NCBI RefSeq assembly: GCF_900169165.1
Contig: NZ_FXYY01000013.1
Location: 30,775-94,774 of the forward strand
Source of the DNA: Brevibacterium linens ATCC 9172
Lineage (GTDB): Bacteria; Actinomycetota; Actinomycetes; Actinomycetales; Brevibacteriaceae
Direction: 5' to 3'
Length of the DNA stretch: 64,000 nucleotides
The notes below the pieces were generated by a model. That model worked only from the letters and a program-made list of their open reading frames with translations. It did no database searches and had not been told where the DNA came from. How positions within the stretch are numbered: position 1 is the stretch's first letter; each line of letters begins with the position of its first letter. Below are positions 42,351 to 50,528 of the stretch, piece by piece. The position numbers and the translations under genes were made by a program.

Positions 42351-42725
42351 TCAGCGGCCCAGGTGCTGGTCCCAGGTCTGGGGGAGACGCCTGCGCACAT
42401 TGCGGCGCGGTGCCCGGAAACCGGCCCGATCGCCTTTGCGGGTCTCGGACTCGGCCTCCGCGCTGGCCTGCTGAGCGGCGTAGGCGATCGCCACCTGACG
42501 GATCGCGACGACCGCAGCCACAGCCGCCGCACTGGCCATCTCGTCACTGATCGGTTCGCCGTCATCGGCGCGCACCTGTGACCGTCCTTCCACCGAGGGC
42601 AGCCGCAGCGCCTCGTCCGAGGTCGAGGCCGCCTCGGCGACGGAATCCTCACCGGGCACGGTCACCGAGGAGTCGACTTCGCCGGGCAGGTTCGCCTCGG
42701 CGCCGGTCTGCAGATCATCGCTCAT
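42351..42725 (-). CDS. Acyl-CoA carboxylase epsilon subunit
   Basis: 124 aa. These small actinobacterial subunits bind the beta subunit and stimulate carboxylase activity. The tail ends [14 protein letters not shown], the characteristic epsilon end (W near the C-terminus), after a helix rich in Ala ([18 protein letters not shown]). The first 60 residues are acidic and probably disordered. Its ATG overlaps the stop of the beta subunit by 4 bp, as in accD5-accE5. It is therefore part of an acetyl/propionyl-CoA carboxylase, with biotinylated alpha subunit elsewhere. Confidence 0.85.
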   Translation of the reverse strand: MSDDLQTGAEANLPGEVDSSVTVPGEDSVAEAASTSDEALRLPSVEGRSQVRADDGEPISDEMASAAAVAAVVAIRQVAIAYAAQQASAEAESETRKGDRAGFRAPRRNVRRRLPQTWDQHLGR

Positions 42726-44302
42726 AGGGGGATGTTACCGTGCTTGCGCGCGGGAGCGTCGACGTGCTTGTTCTTCAGCGCACGCAGGGAACGGACGATC
42801 CGGCTGCGGGTCTCGCTCGGCCTGATGACGGCGTCGATATAGCCCTCCTCGGCGGCCAGATACGGGTTGAGCAGCGCATCCTCGTAGTCCTGAATGAGTT
42901 CGGCACGTGCCGCTTCGACATCCTCACCGGCCTCTTCGACGGCCTTGAGCTTGCGTCGGTAGACGATGTTCGCCGCACCCTGAGCACCCATGACCGCGAT
43001 CTGCGCGCTCGGCCAGGCGAGGTTGATATCGGCACCGAGCTGCTTCGACCCCATCACGCAGTACGCACCCCCGTAGGCCTTGCGGGTGATGAGGGTGACG
43101 AGCGGAACCGTGGCCTCGCCATAGGCGTAGATGAGCTTCGCACCGCGGCGGATGATGCCGCCGTACTCCTGATCGGTGCCGGGCAGGAACCCGGGCACAT
43201 CGACGAAGGTGAGGATCGGCAGATTGAAGGCATCGCAGAGGCGCACGAAGCGGGCGGCCTTCTCCGAGGCATCGATGTCGAGGGTGCCGGCCAGCTGCAT
43301 GGGCTGGTTGGCGATGATGCCGACGCTGACGCCCTCGACGCGGCCGAAGCCGGTGACGACGTTCGGGGCGAAGAGCTCCGAGACCTGCAGGAATTCGCCG
43401 TCGTCGAGGATCGTGGTGACGACGTCGAGGATGTCGTAGGGCTGCGAGGGCGAATCCGGCATGAGCGTATCCAGCGCCTCGTCCTCGGGTGTCAGCGACA
43501 GGTCGGAGACGAACTCGTCGGAATCGGCCGGATCGAGGTTGTTCTGCGGCAGGAACGAGAGCAGATCGCGGACATAGTTGAGCGCGTCATCCTCATCGGA
43601 GGCCAGGTAGTGGGCGTTTCCGGACACGGTGTTGTTCGTCCGTCCGCCGCCGAGCTCCTCATGGCCGACCGATTCGCCGGTCACGGTTTTGATGACGTCG
43701 GGACCGGTGATGTACATGTGGCTGATCTGGTCGACCATGATCGTGACATCGGTCAGTGCGGGGGAGTACACGGCTCCGCCGGCGGAGGGACCCATGATCA
43801 GCGAGATCTGCGGGATCACACCCGAGGAAGCGACGTTGAGGCGGAAGATCTCGGCGAAGAGCGCAATCGACCCGACGCCTTCCTGGATCCGGGCGCCGCC
43901 GGAGTCGTTGATGCCGATGATCGGGCAGCCGAGCTTGAGTGCGAGCTTTTGGACCTTGACGATCTTGCGTCCGTTCGCCTCGGCCAGCGACCCGCCGAGG
44001 ACGGTGAAGTCGTGGGCGAAGACCGCGACGGTCTTGCCTTCGATCGTGCCCAGACCACAGACGACTCCGTCACCGTCGGGGCGGTTGTCCTGCATCCCGA
44101 ACTGGTGATTGTGGTGGCGGGCGAATTCGTCGATCTCCTGGAAGGAGTCGGCATCGAGGAGATCCGCAATGCGTTCACGGGCGGTCTGCTTGCCGCGCTT
44201 GTGCTGATTGTCCACCGAGCGCTGATTGCCCGTGTGGGCGGCTTCCCTGCGCTGGGTGAAAGCGTCGATGCGCTCGGCTGTGGTCCGTGGAGTATCCGTC
44301 AT
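42722..44302 (-). CDS. Acetyl/propionyl-CoA carboxylase beta subunit
   Basis: 526 aa from ATG 44302, the normal length of AccD/PccB carboxyltransferases. Crotonase-like domains are clear: [16 protein letters not shown] in the N-terminal half, [14 protein letters not shown], and in the C-terminal half [20 protein letters not shown] and [24 protein letters not shown] segments. It transfers CO2 from carboxybiotin to propionyl-CoA or acetyl-CoA, feeding methylmalonyl- and malonyl-CoA supply. It is translationally coupled to the epsilon subunit and divergent from birA, which attaches the biotin it depends on. Confidence 0.93.
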   Translation of the reverse strand: MTDTPRTTAERIDAFTQRREAAHTGNQRSVDNQHKRGKQTARERIADLLDADSFQEIDEFARHHNHQFGMQDNRPDGDGVVCGLGTIEGKTVAVFAHDFTVLGGSLAEANGRKIVKVQKLALKLGCPIIGINDSGGARIQEGVGSIALFAEIFRLNVASSGVIPQISLIMGPSAGGAVYSPALTDVTIMVDQISHMYITGPDVIKTVTGESVGHEELGGGRTNNTVSGNAHYLASDEDDALNYVRDLLSFLPQNNLDPADSDEFVSDLSLTPEDEALDTLMPDSPSQPYDILDVVTTILDDGEFLQVSELFAPNVVTGFGRVEGVSVGIIANQPMQLAGTLDIDASEKAARFVRLCDAFNLPILTFVDVPGFLPGTDQEYGGIIRRGAKLIYAYGEATVPLVTLITRKAYGGAYCVMGSKQLGADINLAWPSAQIAVMGAQGAANIVYRRKLKAVEEAGEDVEAARAELIQDYEDALLNPYLAAEEGYIDAVIRPSETRSRIVRSLRALKNKHVDAPARKHGNIPL

Positions 44303-44369
44303 GTCTCCACAATAACGATGACGTGAGACTTCATTGTGCACTCTCACCAAAAGAATCTAGAGTGGACTG

Positions 44370-45242
44370 GTGAACAGCCAACACACTTCTCTTCTCGTCG
44401 ACGTCGACTCAGTGCGCCGCACCGCTGCGGATCGTGGTCTCTCGCTCCCACCGCTGATCTGGGACGATACCTGCGCTTCGACGAATGACGAACTTGCGCG
44501 AGTGGTTCGGGAAGCAGCCGGCACGAAGTCGCCGGCGGCCGAGTTCACCATCCGCGGCACAGATTTTCAGAACGCCGGACACGGCCGTCTGGGCCGGACC
44601 TGGACGGTGCCCGCCCGCCGGTCCCTGACATGGTCGATACTCCTCACTCCACCGGCCGAATTCTCCCAGTGGGGATGGATCCCGCTCATCGCCGGTGAGG
44701 CCGTGCACTCCGCCGTCACCGAGGCGGGGGTGCCCGCCGCGATCAAATGGCCCAATGACGTGCTCACCGCCGACGGCAGGAAGCTGTGCGGAATCCTCGC
44801 ACGTGTCGAACCCCTGGCCGGCGGTGCCCAGATCGTCTTGGGCATGGGGCTGAATACCCGTTCGGAGCCGGCGGATCTGCCGCGGGAGGACGCGAGCTCT
44901 CTGGCGATCGAAACCGGAGTCGACGGTTCAGAAATTGATCATGAAGCGTTGCTAGTCTCAATTCTGAGCACATTGATCCCCTGCTACAGAGAGCTGATCG
45001 ACTTTGGAGATGAGGATTTCCGCGACAGCCGCACAGCGCGGAGAGTGCGTGATCATATGGTGACGCTCGGTTCGAAGGTCCGCGTGGAGAAGCCCGACGG
45101 CTCCGACATCATCGGCATCGCCACGGGGCTGGACTCCGGTGCCGACCTCATCATCGACGATCGTGTGTGCTTAAGCGCCGGAGACGTCCATCATCTGCGT
45201 CCCGCAGCGTCCCCGACAGCTCCGGGAAGGAGCGATCGCTGA
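44370..45242 (+). CDS. birA: Biotin--[acetyl-CoA-carboxylase] ligase
   Basis: 290 aa from GTG 44370. The biotinyl-AMP loop is GHGRLGRTW (residues 70-78), and the catalytic lysine is Lys126 in IKWPNDVL. The N-terminal DNA-binding domain of enterobacterial BirA is absent, so it is the monofunctional type. It charges biotin on carboxylase alpha subunits. It is divergent from the carboxylase beta gene, 67 bp apart, a conserved actinobacterial pair. Its stop overlaps the start of the adenylate cyclase gene by one base (TGATG), implying coupled translation. Confidence 0.93.
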   Translation: MNSQHTSLLVDVDSVRRTAADRGLSLPPLIWDDTCASTNDELARVVREAAGTKSPAAEFTIRGTDFQNAGHGRLGRTWTVPARRSLTWSILLTPPAEFSQWGWIPLIAGEAVHSAVTEAGVPAAIKWPNDVLTADGRKLCGILARVEPLAGGAQIVLGMGLNTRSEPADLPREDASSLAIETGVDGSEIDHEALLVSILSTLIPCYRELIDFGDEDFRDSRTARRVRDHMVTLGSKVRVEKPDGSDIIGIATGLDSGADLIIDDRVCLSAGDVHHLRPAASPTAPGRSDR

Positions 45243-46798
45243 TGGCGGTTTCGGACTTCACCGCCGGTTTCGACATCGTCGAACCCGACCAGCTGGGCAG
45301 CGCTGAGGTCGCCGACGGCGAAGGCGCCTCCACGGACGGCCAGCTGTCTGACGATGCGGCACAGCCGGAGCGCGAATCCCCAGCCCGCACCGAGGCGGAC
45401 GACCGATCCGCGGATGCCCTCACCGGCGAGGACGACGAGTCGAGCGCGGACGCCCTGTTGGACGACGTCGCCGACGACGAACCTGTCGGCGGTCTGACAG
45501 GCTCCGCTCCGCAGGCGGGTGAGGTCGGGGCTGAGCTCGCCGACGAGGTCACGGCCGATCCGGACCCGGCGTCCGCCGATGCGGCTCCCGCCGACACGGG
45601 TTCCGCCGACGCGGAACCCGGCATCGACGTCGATGAGGATTTCTTCAGCGGACTGCGTGAGGATCCGCGCACCACAGCGCTGCCGATCATCGACGACCCC
45701 GACGATGCAGTCGATGATGACGGTCCCGATTTCGACGACACGATCTATGAGACCAGGACCGCGGCCGAACGGCTCGAAGAGATCCTGCTCGACGGCAAAC
45801 GCGTCCTCGACCGACGGGAGGCCGCGAAACTCGGTGGGATCTCCACGGTCTCGGCCCGGAAGATGTGGCGGGCACTCGGCATGTCCCAGGCGAAGCCGAC
45901 GGACAAGGCCTACACCGTCAGCGATGCGCATGCCCTGCGGATCTGGGCCAAACCCGTCGCCGACGGTCTCATCGACCAGACCACCGCACTGTCCCTGGCC
46001 CGGGCCATCGGACAGACGACGGACCGCCTCGTCGTCTGGCAGATGGAGACCCTCGTCGAGTTCCTCACCGAGGAGAAGGGGCTGACCGACCCGGAAGCGA
46101 GACGGGACGCCCTGGCGGTCGTCGAGGAGATGATCGACCCGCTGCAGAAGATGCTCACCTACTCCTGGCGGCGCAATCTCGCCGACGTCATGGGCCGTCT
46201 CAACGTCAATGTCTCCGACGGACTGGCCATGGACAACAGACAGGGCTGGTATGACTCGTCGATGCCGTTGGCTCGCGCCGTCGGATTCATCGACCTCGTC
46301 TCCTTCACCCGTCTGTCGCAGAAGATGGAGCCGCGCCAGTTGGCGGACATGGTCCAGGAGTTCCAGGGCATGGCCTACAACATCGTCGCCACCGGCGGCG
46401 GACGGGTCATCAAGACCGTCGGCGATGAAGTGTTCTTCGCCGCGTCGACCCCGCTGGCCGGCGCCGAGATCGCCATGACGCTGATGGAACGTGTCACCGC
46501 CGCCGAGGATCTGCCGCAGGCCCGCGTCGGCTTCGTCTGGGGCAGGGTGCTCTCCCGCCTCGGCGATATCTTCGGGTCCAGCGTCAACCTCGCCGCGCGT
46601 CTGACGGCCGTGGCCGATCCCGGGACGATCTTCACCGACGAGGAGACCGCAAGGGTGCTCTCGGCCTCGGACGACTACGTCTTCGAACCGCGGGATTCGA
46701 TTTCGCTGCACGGACTCGGTGAGACCGCCATCGGTGAGATGAAGCGCGGCACCGCAGCTCAGATGCGCCTCGACCTCGACGACGAACCCGAGAGCTGA
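45242..46798 (+). CDS. Class III adenylate cyclase with acidic N-terminus
   Basis: 518 aa from ATG 45242. Residues 1-170 are strongly acidic (Asp/Glu/Ala-rich) and likely disordered. Residues 180-340 form a helical regulatory module with REAAKLGGISTVSARKMW (helix-turn-helix-like), similar to the N-termini of Rv1264-like cyclases. The cyclase domain is about residues 345-500. Metal-binding Asp351 and Asp395, purine-specifying Lys391 in RVIKTVGDEV, and transition-state Asn449/Arg453 in SSVNLAARL are all present. It makes cAMP as a homodimer. It is coupled to birA and convergent with parC, with 6 bp between stops. Confidence 0.9.
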   Translation: MAVSDFTAGFDIVEPDQLGSAEVADGEGASTDGQLSDDAAQPERESPARTEADDRSADALTGEDDESSADALLDDVADDEPVGGLTGSAPQAGEVGAELADEVTADPDPASADAAPADTGSADAEPGIDVDEDFFSGLREDPRTTALPIIDDPDDAVDDDGPDFDDTIYETRTAAERLEEILLDGKRVLDRREAAKLGGISTVSARKMWRALGMSQAKPTDKAYTVSDAHALRIWAKPVADGLIDQTTALSLARAIGQTTDRLVVWQMETLVEFLTEEKGLTDPEARRDALAVVEEMIDPLQKMLTYSWRRNLADVMGRLNVNVSDGLAMDNRQGWYDSSMPLARAVGFIDLVSFTRLSQKMEPRQLADMVQEFQGMAYNIVATGGGRVIKTVGDEVFFAASTPLAGAEIAMTLMERVTAAEDLPQARVGFVWGRVLSRLGDIFGSSVNLAARLTAVADPGTIFTDEETARVLSASDDYVFEPRDSISLHGLGETAIGEMKRGTAAQMRLDLDDEPES

Positions 46799-46804
46799 GA
46801 GAAC

Positions 46805-49549
46805 TCAGAACAGGGCGGAGTCGTCGTCTCCGTCGTCATCGTCGTGGGAGACGATCACGGCGCCGTCGGTGTCGAATTTCGACCGGGCGATCTCATCCTT
46901 GGCCTCATCGAGGTCGAGGTCGAGTTCATCGAGGCTCGTGGCCAGTCCCTGCTGACCACGCTGACCCTTGCCGGTCGATCGCTTTCCGCCTGACGTCGCC
47001 GCCTTGTGGCCGGTTCCGGAAGCGGCCTCTGCGGTCGCCTCGGCGGAGGCGTCATCGTCGGCGTTCGGAGAATGGTCGTGGGCTTCTGCGCCGCCGAGGC
47101 GGGGCAGGGTGCCGATGACATCGATCTTCGACTCCAGCGGCGATCCCGTTCCGTCGCGACGAGACAGTTCTGCCGGAAGCGTGCGTGCACCGCCGGCGGT
47201 GGCCGCGGCTTGGGGAGAGTCGCCGACCCAGGCCAGCGACAGCTCGGTCTCGCCCTTGAGGAACTTGTGGGCACGCACCCCGGAGGTGGCTCGGCCCTTG
47301 GTCGGGAACTCTGAGAATTCGCTGACCTTGATCGAGGACGACGGCGCGCCGTAGAAATTCTCACCGCTGGCGATCGTGACGACGGCGAAACTGCCGAGTT
47401 CGGCATCCGCGGCACCGTCCTCGTCGGACTTCGCCGCTTTCGGGGTCATTCCGAAGAAGATCACCTTCGCCTCGGCGGCCACCTTGATCCCGGCCACACC
47501 GGAGGCGTTCCAGCCCTGCGCACGCAGGCCGGAGGCATCGAAGGCGAGCAGCTGAGCATTCGAGGTCACGAACACGGCCAGGGAATCGTCGATGTCCTCG
47601 GGCTGAGCGACTCCGACGACCGAGTCCTTGCCCTTGAGCGTGATGGTCTCCCACTCGTTCTTGTTCGGCCGACCGGCCACCGACACCCTCTTGACGACGC
47701 CCTCGGCGGTGCCGAGCACGAATTCGCGGTCGAGGTCGATCAGGCCGATGATCTTCTCGTTCTTCTCCAGCGCCGCGTACTCGGCGATCTTCACTCCGCC
47801 GGCGACATTGGGCCGTGCCGCGGCCGGCGGCAGGGCCGGCAGATCGACGACATCGACCATGTGCAGGCGACCGGTGGTGGTGATGGCACCGACCTTGCCC
47901 TGGGTGGTGGTGACGATCTCGGAGACCAGCGCATCATGGCTGGAGCGTCGACCCTCGCGTGCCAGCGGAGCGGCATCCGAGGTCCGCGCAATGCGTCCGG
48001 AGGTCGACAGCAGCACCCGGCAGGGGGAATCGGCGATCTTGAGGTTCGTCGGAGCCTTCTTGCCCTTGGCGGTCAGCTCCTTCATCGACCCCTCGATGAG
48101 GACGGTGCGGCGAGGCGAGCCGATGATCTCGGCGGTGGACTCGAGCTCGGCGGCGACGAGCTCACGCAGCTTCGCCTCATCGGCCAGCAGCGATTCGAGG
48201 TAGTCGATTCTCTTCTTCAGCTCGTCACGTTCGGCCTCGAGTTCGAGACGGGAGAACTTCGTGAGCCGACGCAGCTGCAGATCGAGGATGTACGTCGCCT
48301 GCAGCTCGGAGAGCTCGAAGACGTTCATGAGGCGGGTGCGCGCCGTGGCCGCATCATCCGAGGAGCGGATGAGCTGGATGACCTCATCGATGTCGAGGAT
48401 CGCAATGAGCAGACCCTCGACGAGGTGGAGTCGATCCTTGGCCTTGCGCAGCTGGAAGACCGTGCGCCTGCGCACCACGTCGATGCGGTGGGAGAGGTAG
48501 ACCATGAGCAGATCGCGCAGTCCCAGGGTCGAGGGCTGACCCTCGACGAGGCAGACGTTGTTGATGCCGAAGGACTCCTCGAGCGGAGTCTGCCGGTAGA
48601 GCTCGGCGAGCACCGCCTCGGGGTTGAAGCCGTTCTTGATGCCGATGACCAGCCGCAGTCCGTTCTTGCGGTCCGAATAGTCGTCGATCGAGGCGATTCC
48701 GGTCAGCTTCTTCGCCCCGACCGCGTCCTTGACCTTCGACACGACCTTCTCCGGTCCCACGAGATACGGCAGTTCGGTGACGACGATGCCCTTGCGGCGG
48801 GCACTGATGTTCTCGATGGAGACGGTGGCGCGGGTGCGGAACGTGCCGCGCCCGGTCTCATAGGCCTCGCGCACTCCGTCGAGACCGATGATCCGTCCGC
48901 CGGTGGGCAGGTCCGGGCCGGGGATGAAGCGCATGAGCTCCGAGAGCCCGGCGTCGGGATTGCGGATGAGGTGGGCGCAGGCGGCGATGACTTCCCCGGG
49001 GTTGTGCGGGGCCATGTTCGTGGCCATGCCCACAGCGATGCCCGAGGCGCCGTTGATGAGCAGGTTCGGGAAGGCGCTGGGCAGAACCTCCGGCTGGGTC
49101 AGCGTGTTGTCGTAGTTCGGCACGAAGTCGACGACATCTTCGTCGAGTCCGGCGATCATGTGCATCGACGCCGTCGTCAGCCGGGCCTCCGTATAGCGCG
49201 GGGCAGCGGGACCGTCGTCGAGGGAACCGAAGTTGCCGTGGCCGTCGACGAGCGGCACACGCATGATGAAGTCCTGGCTCAGTCGCACCAGAGCGTCGTA
49301 GATCGCCGAATCGCCGTGCGGGTGGAGCTTGCCCATGACATCGCCGACGATGCGGGAGGACTTCACATGTCCGCGGTCCGGCCGCAGCCCCATATCGCCC
49401 ATCTGGTAGACGATTCGACGCTGGACGGGTTTGAGACCGTCTCGGGCATCGGGCAGAGCACGGGAGTAGATGACCGAATACGCATACTCGAGGTACGAGC
49501 TCTCCATCTCTGAGGAGACGTCGACTTCGATGACTCTGCCTTCGGGCAT
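46805..49549 (-). CDS. parC: DNA topoisomerase IV subunit A (GyrA/ParC family)
   Basis: 914 aa from ATG 49549, with an AAAGGAG site. The N-terminal breakage-reunion domain includes [12 protein letters not shown], the [22 protein letters not shown] (Ser81 and Asp85 in quinolone-contact positions, wild-type), and active-site Tyr119 in [10 protein letters not shown]. The C-terminal beta-pinwheel domain spans roughly residues 500-800, then an acidic, Ser/Lys/Ala-rich tail of about 100 residues with several Asp runs. It cleaves and decatenates DNA with a ParE partner not in this window. It could be annotated gyrA; the ParC call rests on its solitary context and divergent C-terminus. Confidence 0.85.
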   Translation of the reverse strand: MPEGRVIEVDVSSEMESSYLEYAYSVIYSRALPDARDGLKPVQRRIVYQMGDMGLRPDRGHVKSSRIVGDVMGKLHPHGDSAIYDALVRLSQDFIMRVPLVDGHGNFGSLDDGPAAPRYTEARLTTASMHMIAGLDEDVVDFVPNYDNTLTQPEVLPSAFPNLLINGASGIAVGMATNMAPHNPGEVIAACAHLIRNPDAGLSELMRFIPGPDLPTGGRIIGLDGVREAYETGRGTFRTRATVSIENISARRKGIVVTELPYLVGPEKVVSKVKDAVGAKKLTGIASIDDYSDRKNGLRLVIGIKNGFNPEAVLAELYRQTPLEESFGINNVCLVEGQPSTLGLRDLLMVYLSHRIDVVRRRTVFQLRKAKDRLHLVEGLLIAILDIDEVIQLIRSSDDAATARTRLMNVFELSELQATYILDLQLRRLTKFSRLELEAERDELKKRIDYLESLLADEAKLRELVAAELESTAEIIGSPRRTVLIEGSMKELTAKGKKAPTNLKIADSPCRVLLSTSGRIARTSDAAPLAREGRRSSHDALVSEIVTTTQGKVGAITTTGRLHMVDVVDLPALPPAAARPNVAGGVKIAEYAALEKNEKIIGLIDLDREFVLGTAEGVVKRVSVAGRPNKNEWETITLKGKDSVVGVAQPEDIDDSLAVFVTSNAQLLAFDASGLRAQGWNASGVAGIKVAAEAKVIFFGMTPKAAKSDEDGAADAELGSFAVVTIASGENFYGAPSSSIKVSEFSEFPTKGRATSGVRAHKFLKGETELSLAWVGDSPQAAATAGGARTLPAELSRRDGTGSPLESKIDVIGTLPRLGGAEAHDHSPNADDDASAEATAEAASGTGHKAATSGGKRSTGKGQRGQQGLATSLDELDLDLDEAKDEIARSKFDTDGAVIVSHDDDDGDDDSALF

Positions 49550-49572
49550 GGAACTCCTTTGACGCACGAACT

Positions 49573-49585
49573 GTTCGATTCGAAC
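49573..49585. promoter_or_regulatory. Inverted repeat upstream of parC, copy 1
   Basis: GTTCGA-T-TCGAAC, with the parC ATG 24 bp away. A variant with a 3-bp centre lies at 49641-49655. The arm order is inverted relative to a LexA box, so it is not an SOS box. Confidence 0.4.
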
Positions 49586-49640
49586 ACCCGCCCGCGCCGA
49601 AGCCGGACCTCAGCGGGGGAGGGCACCCGTCGATTCTAGC

Positions 49641-49655
49641 GTTCGATTTGCGAAC
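49641..49655. promoter_or_regulatory. Inverted repeat upstream of parC, copy 2
   Basis: GTTCGATTTGCGAAC, overlapping a region with a -10-like box (TAGAAT on the minus strand at 49633-49638). Two such sites around the parC promoter suggest a supercoiling- or repressor-type control, regulator unknown. Confidence 0.4.
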
Positions 49656-49696
49656 TCCCGCTCAATCGAGCGATCCCGGAGGGTCCGTGTCGGAGC

Positions 49697-50251
49697 TCAG
49701 GCACTGTCGCGGCTGCCGCGCAGCCACTGGAAGAACTCCTTGAGGTACGCCTCGACATGCGAACGATCCGCGGTGCCGGCGACGAGTTCGCTGACCATCA
49801 TGCCCGCGACCGAGCTGTTGACCCGCTGGGCGTATTCGGCGTCGATGCCGGCGAACCGCATAATGAATTCCCTGATCGCGCGGAGGTTCTTCTCCTTGGC
49901 GATCACTGCCTCGGGTGGAAGCGCGGGATCCAAGCTGAGCATCATCATGGTGTAGAACCGGTTGCGGTCGGTGGTCAGCCAGTTCATGCAGAAGTCGATG
50001 GCAACTTCGATGGCATCGGCGCCCGGGGCAGCCACGAGTTCCGGCAGGCGTTCGAGCTGCTGGGAGTTCAGTTCTCCGATGCGCTCCATGATTCCGGTGA
50101 TCAGGGCATCGCGGGTGCGGTAGACATTCGAAGTCGACCCCACCGGCAGTTCGGCCAGGGCGTCGACCGCCCTGTGTGTGAGTCCGCGGACTCCTTGTTC
50201 GGCGACTACGGCGATCGCGGAGTCGGTGACGACGTCTCTGCGCGAAATCAT
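49697..50251 (-). CDS. TetR-family regulator
   Basis: 184 aa from ATG 50251. The helix-turn-helix region reads AEQGVRGLTHRAVDALAELP and GSTSNVYRTRDALI. The ligand domain follows to residue 184. It lies 147 bp upstream of parC on the same strand. Its own promoter holds three AGTGGCC-type half-sites around 50314-50352 that may serve for autoregulation. Target genes beyond itself are unknown. Confidence 0.87.
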   Translation of the reverse strand: MISRRDVVTDSAIAVVAEQGVRGLTHRAVDALAELPVGSTSNVYRTRDALITGIMERIGELNSQQLERLPELVAAPGADAIEVAIDFCMNWLTTDRNRFYTMMMLSLDPALPPEAVIAKEKNLRAIREFIMRFAGIDAEYAQRVNSSVAGMMVSELVAGTADRSHVEAYLKEFFQWLRGSRDSA

Positions 50252-50313
50252 GACTGTGAGGCCTCGCTCTCGTGGGACACCCGCTGACCGCGGACGCCTG
50301 GGACGGTGGATGA

Positions 50314-50344
50314 CCAGTGACTGGCCACAGACAATGGCCACTGG
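50314..50344. promoter_or_regulatory. Interrupted inverted repeat upstream of the TetR gene
   Basis: CCAGT and ACTGG outer arms with GGCCA and TGGCC inner arms. AGTGGCC, read on the minus strand, recurs in this interval and just beyond to about 50352. It lies 60-100 bp before the TetR start. Confidence 0.4.
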
Positions 50345-50528
50345 AGCGGCCACTCATTAAAACACGAATTCATAACATTTCGTGGTGAACGGATACAGAC
50401 ACTACCCGTCAAGTCTGCGAATTGGTATAAGACGCGCCAATATGGCGCTGGGACACCGAAAGTCGAAGGCGTCCTGCGGCGGGCGTGGATTCTCCATTCA
50501 GCTGGGCGGGTGTCTGCTCCGCCCCGTC

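Noticed and set aside
46795..46808. Hairpin CTGAG-AGAA-CTCAG spanning the cyclase and parC stop codons
   Set aside because: It overlaps both stop codons and is only a 5-bp stem, so a terminator role was not claimed.
49573..49585. A second SOS box at parC
   Set aside because: The arms are GTTCGA...TCGAAC, the opposite order to CGAAC-N4-GTTCG, and the spacing is one base, so LexA binding is not expected.
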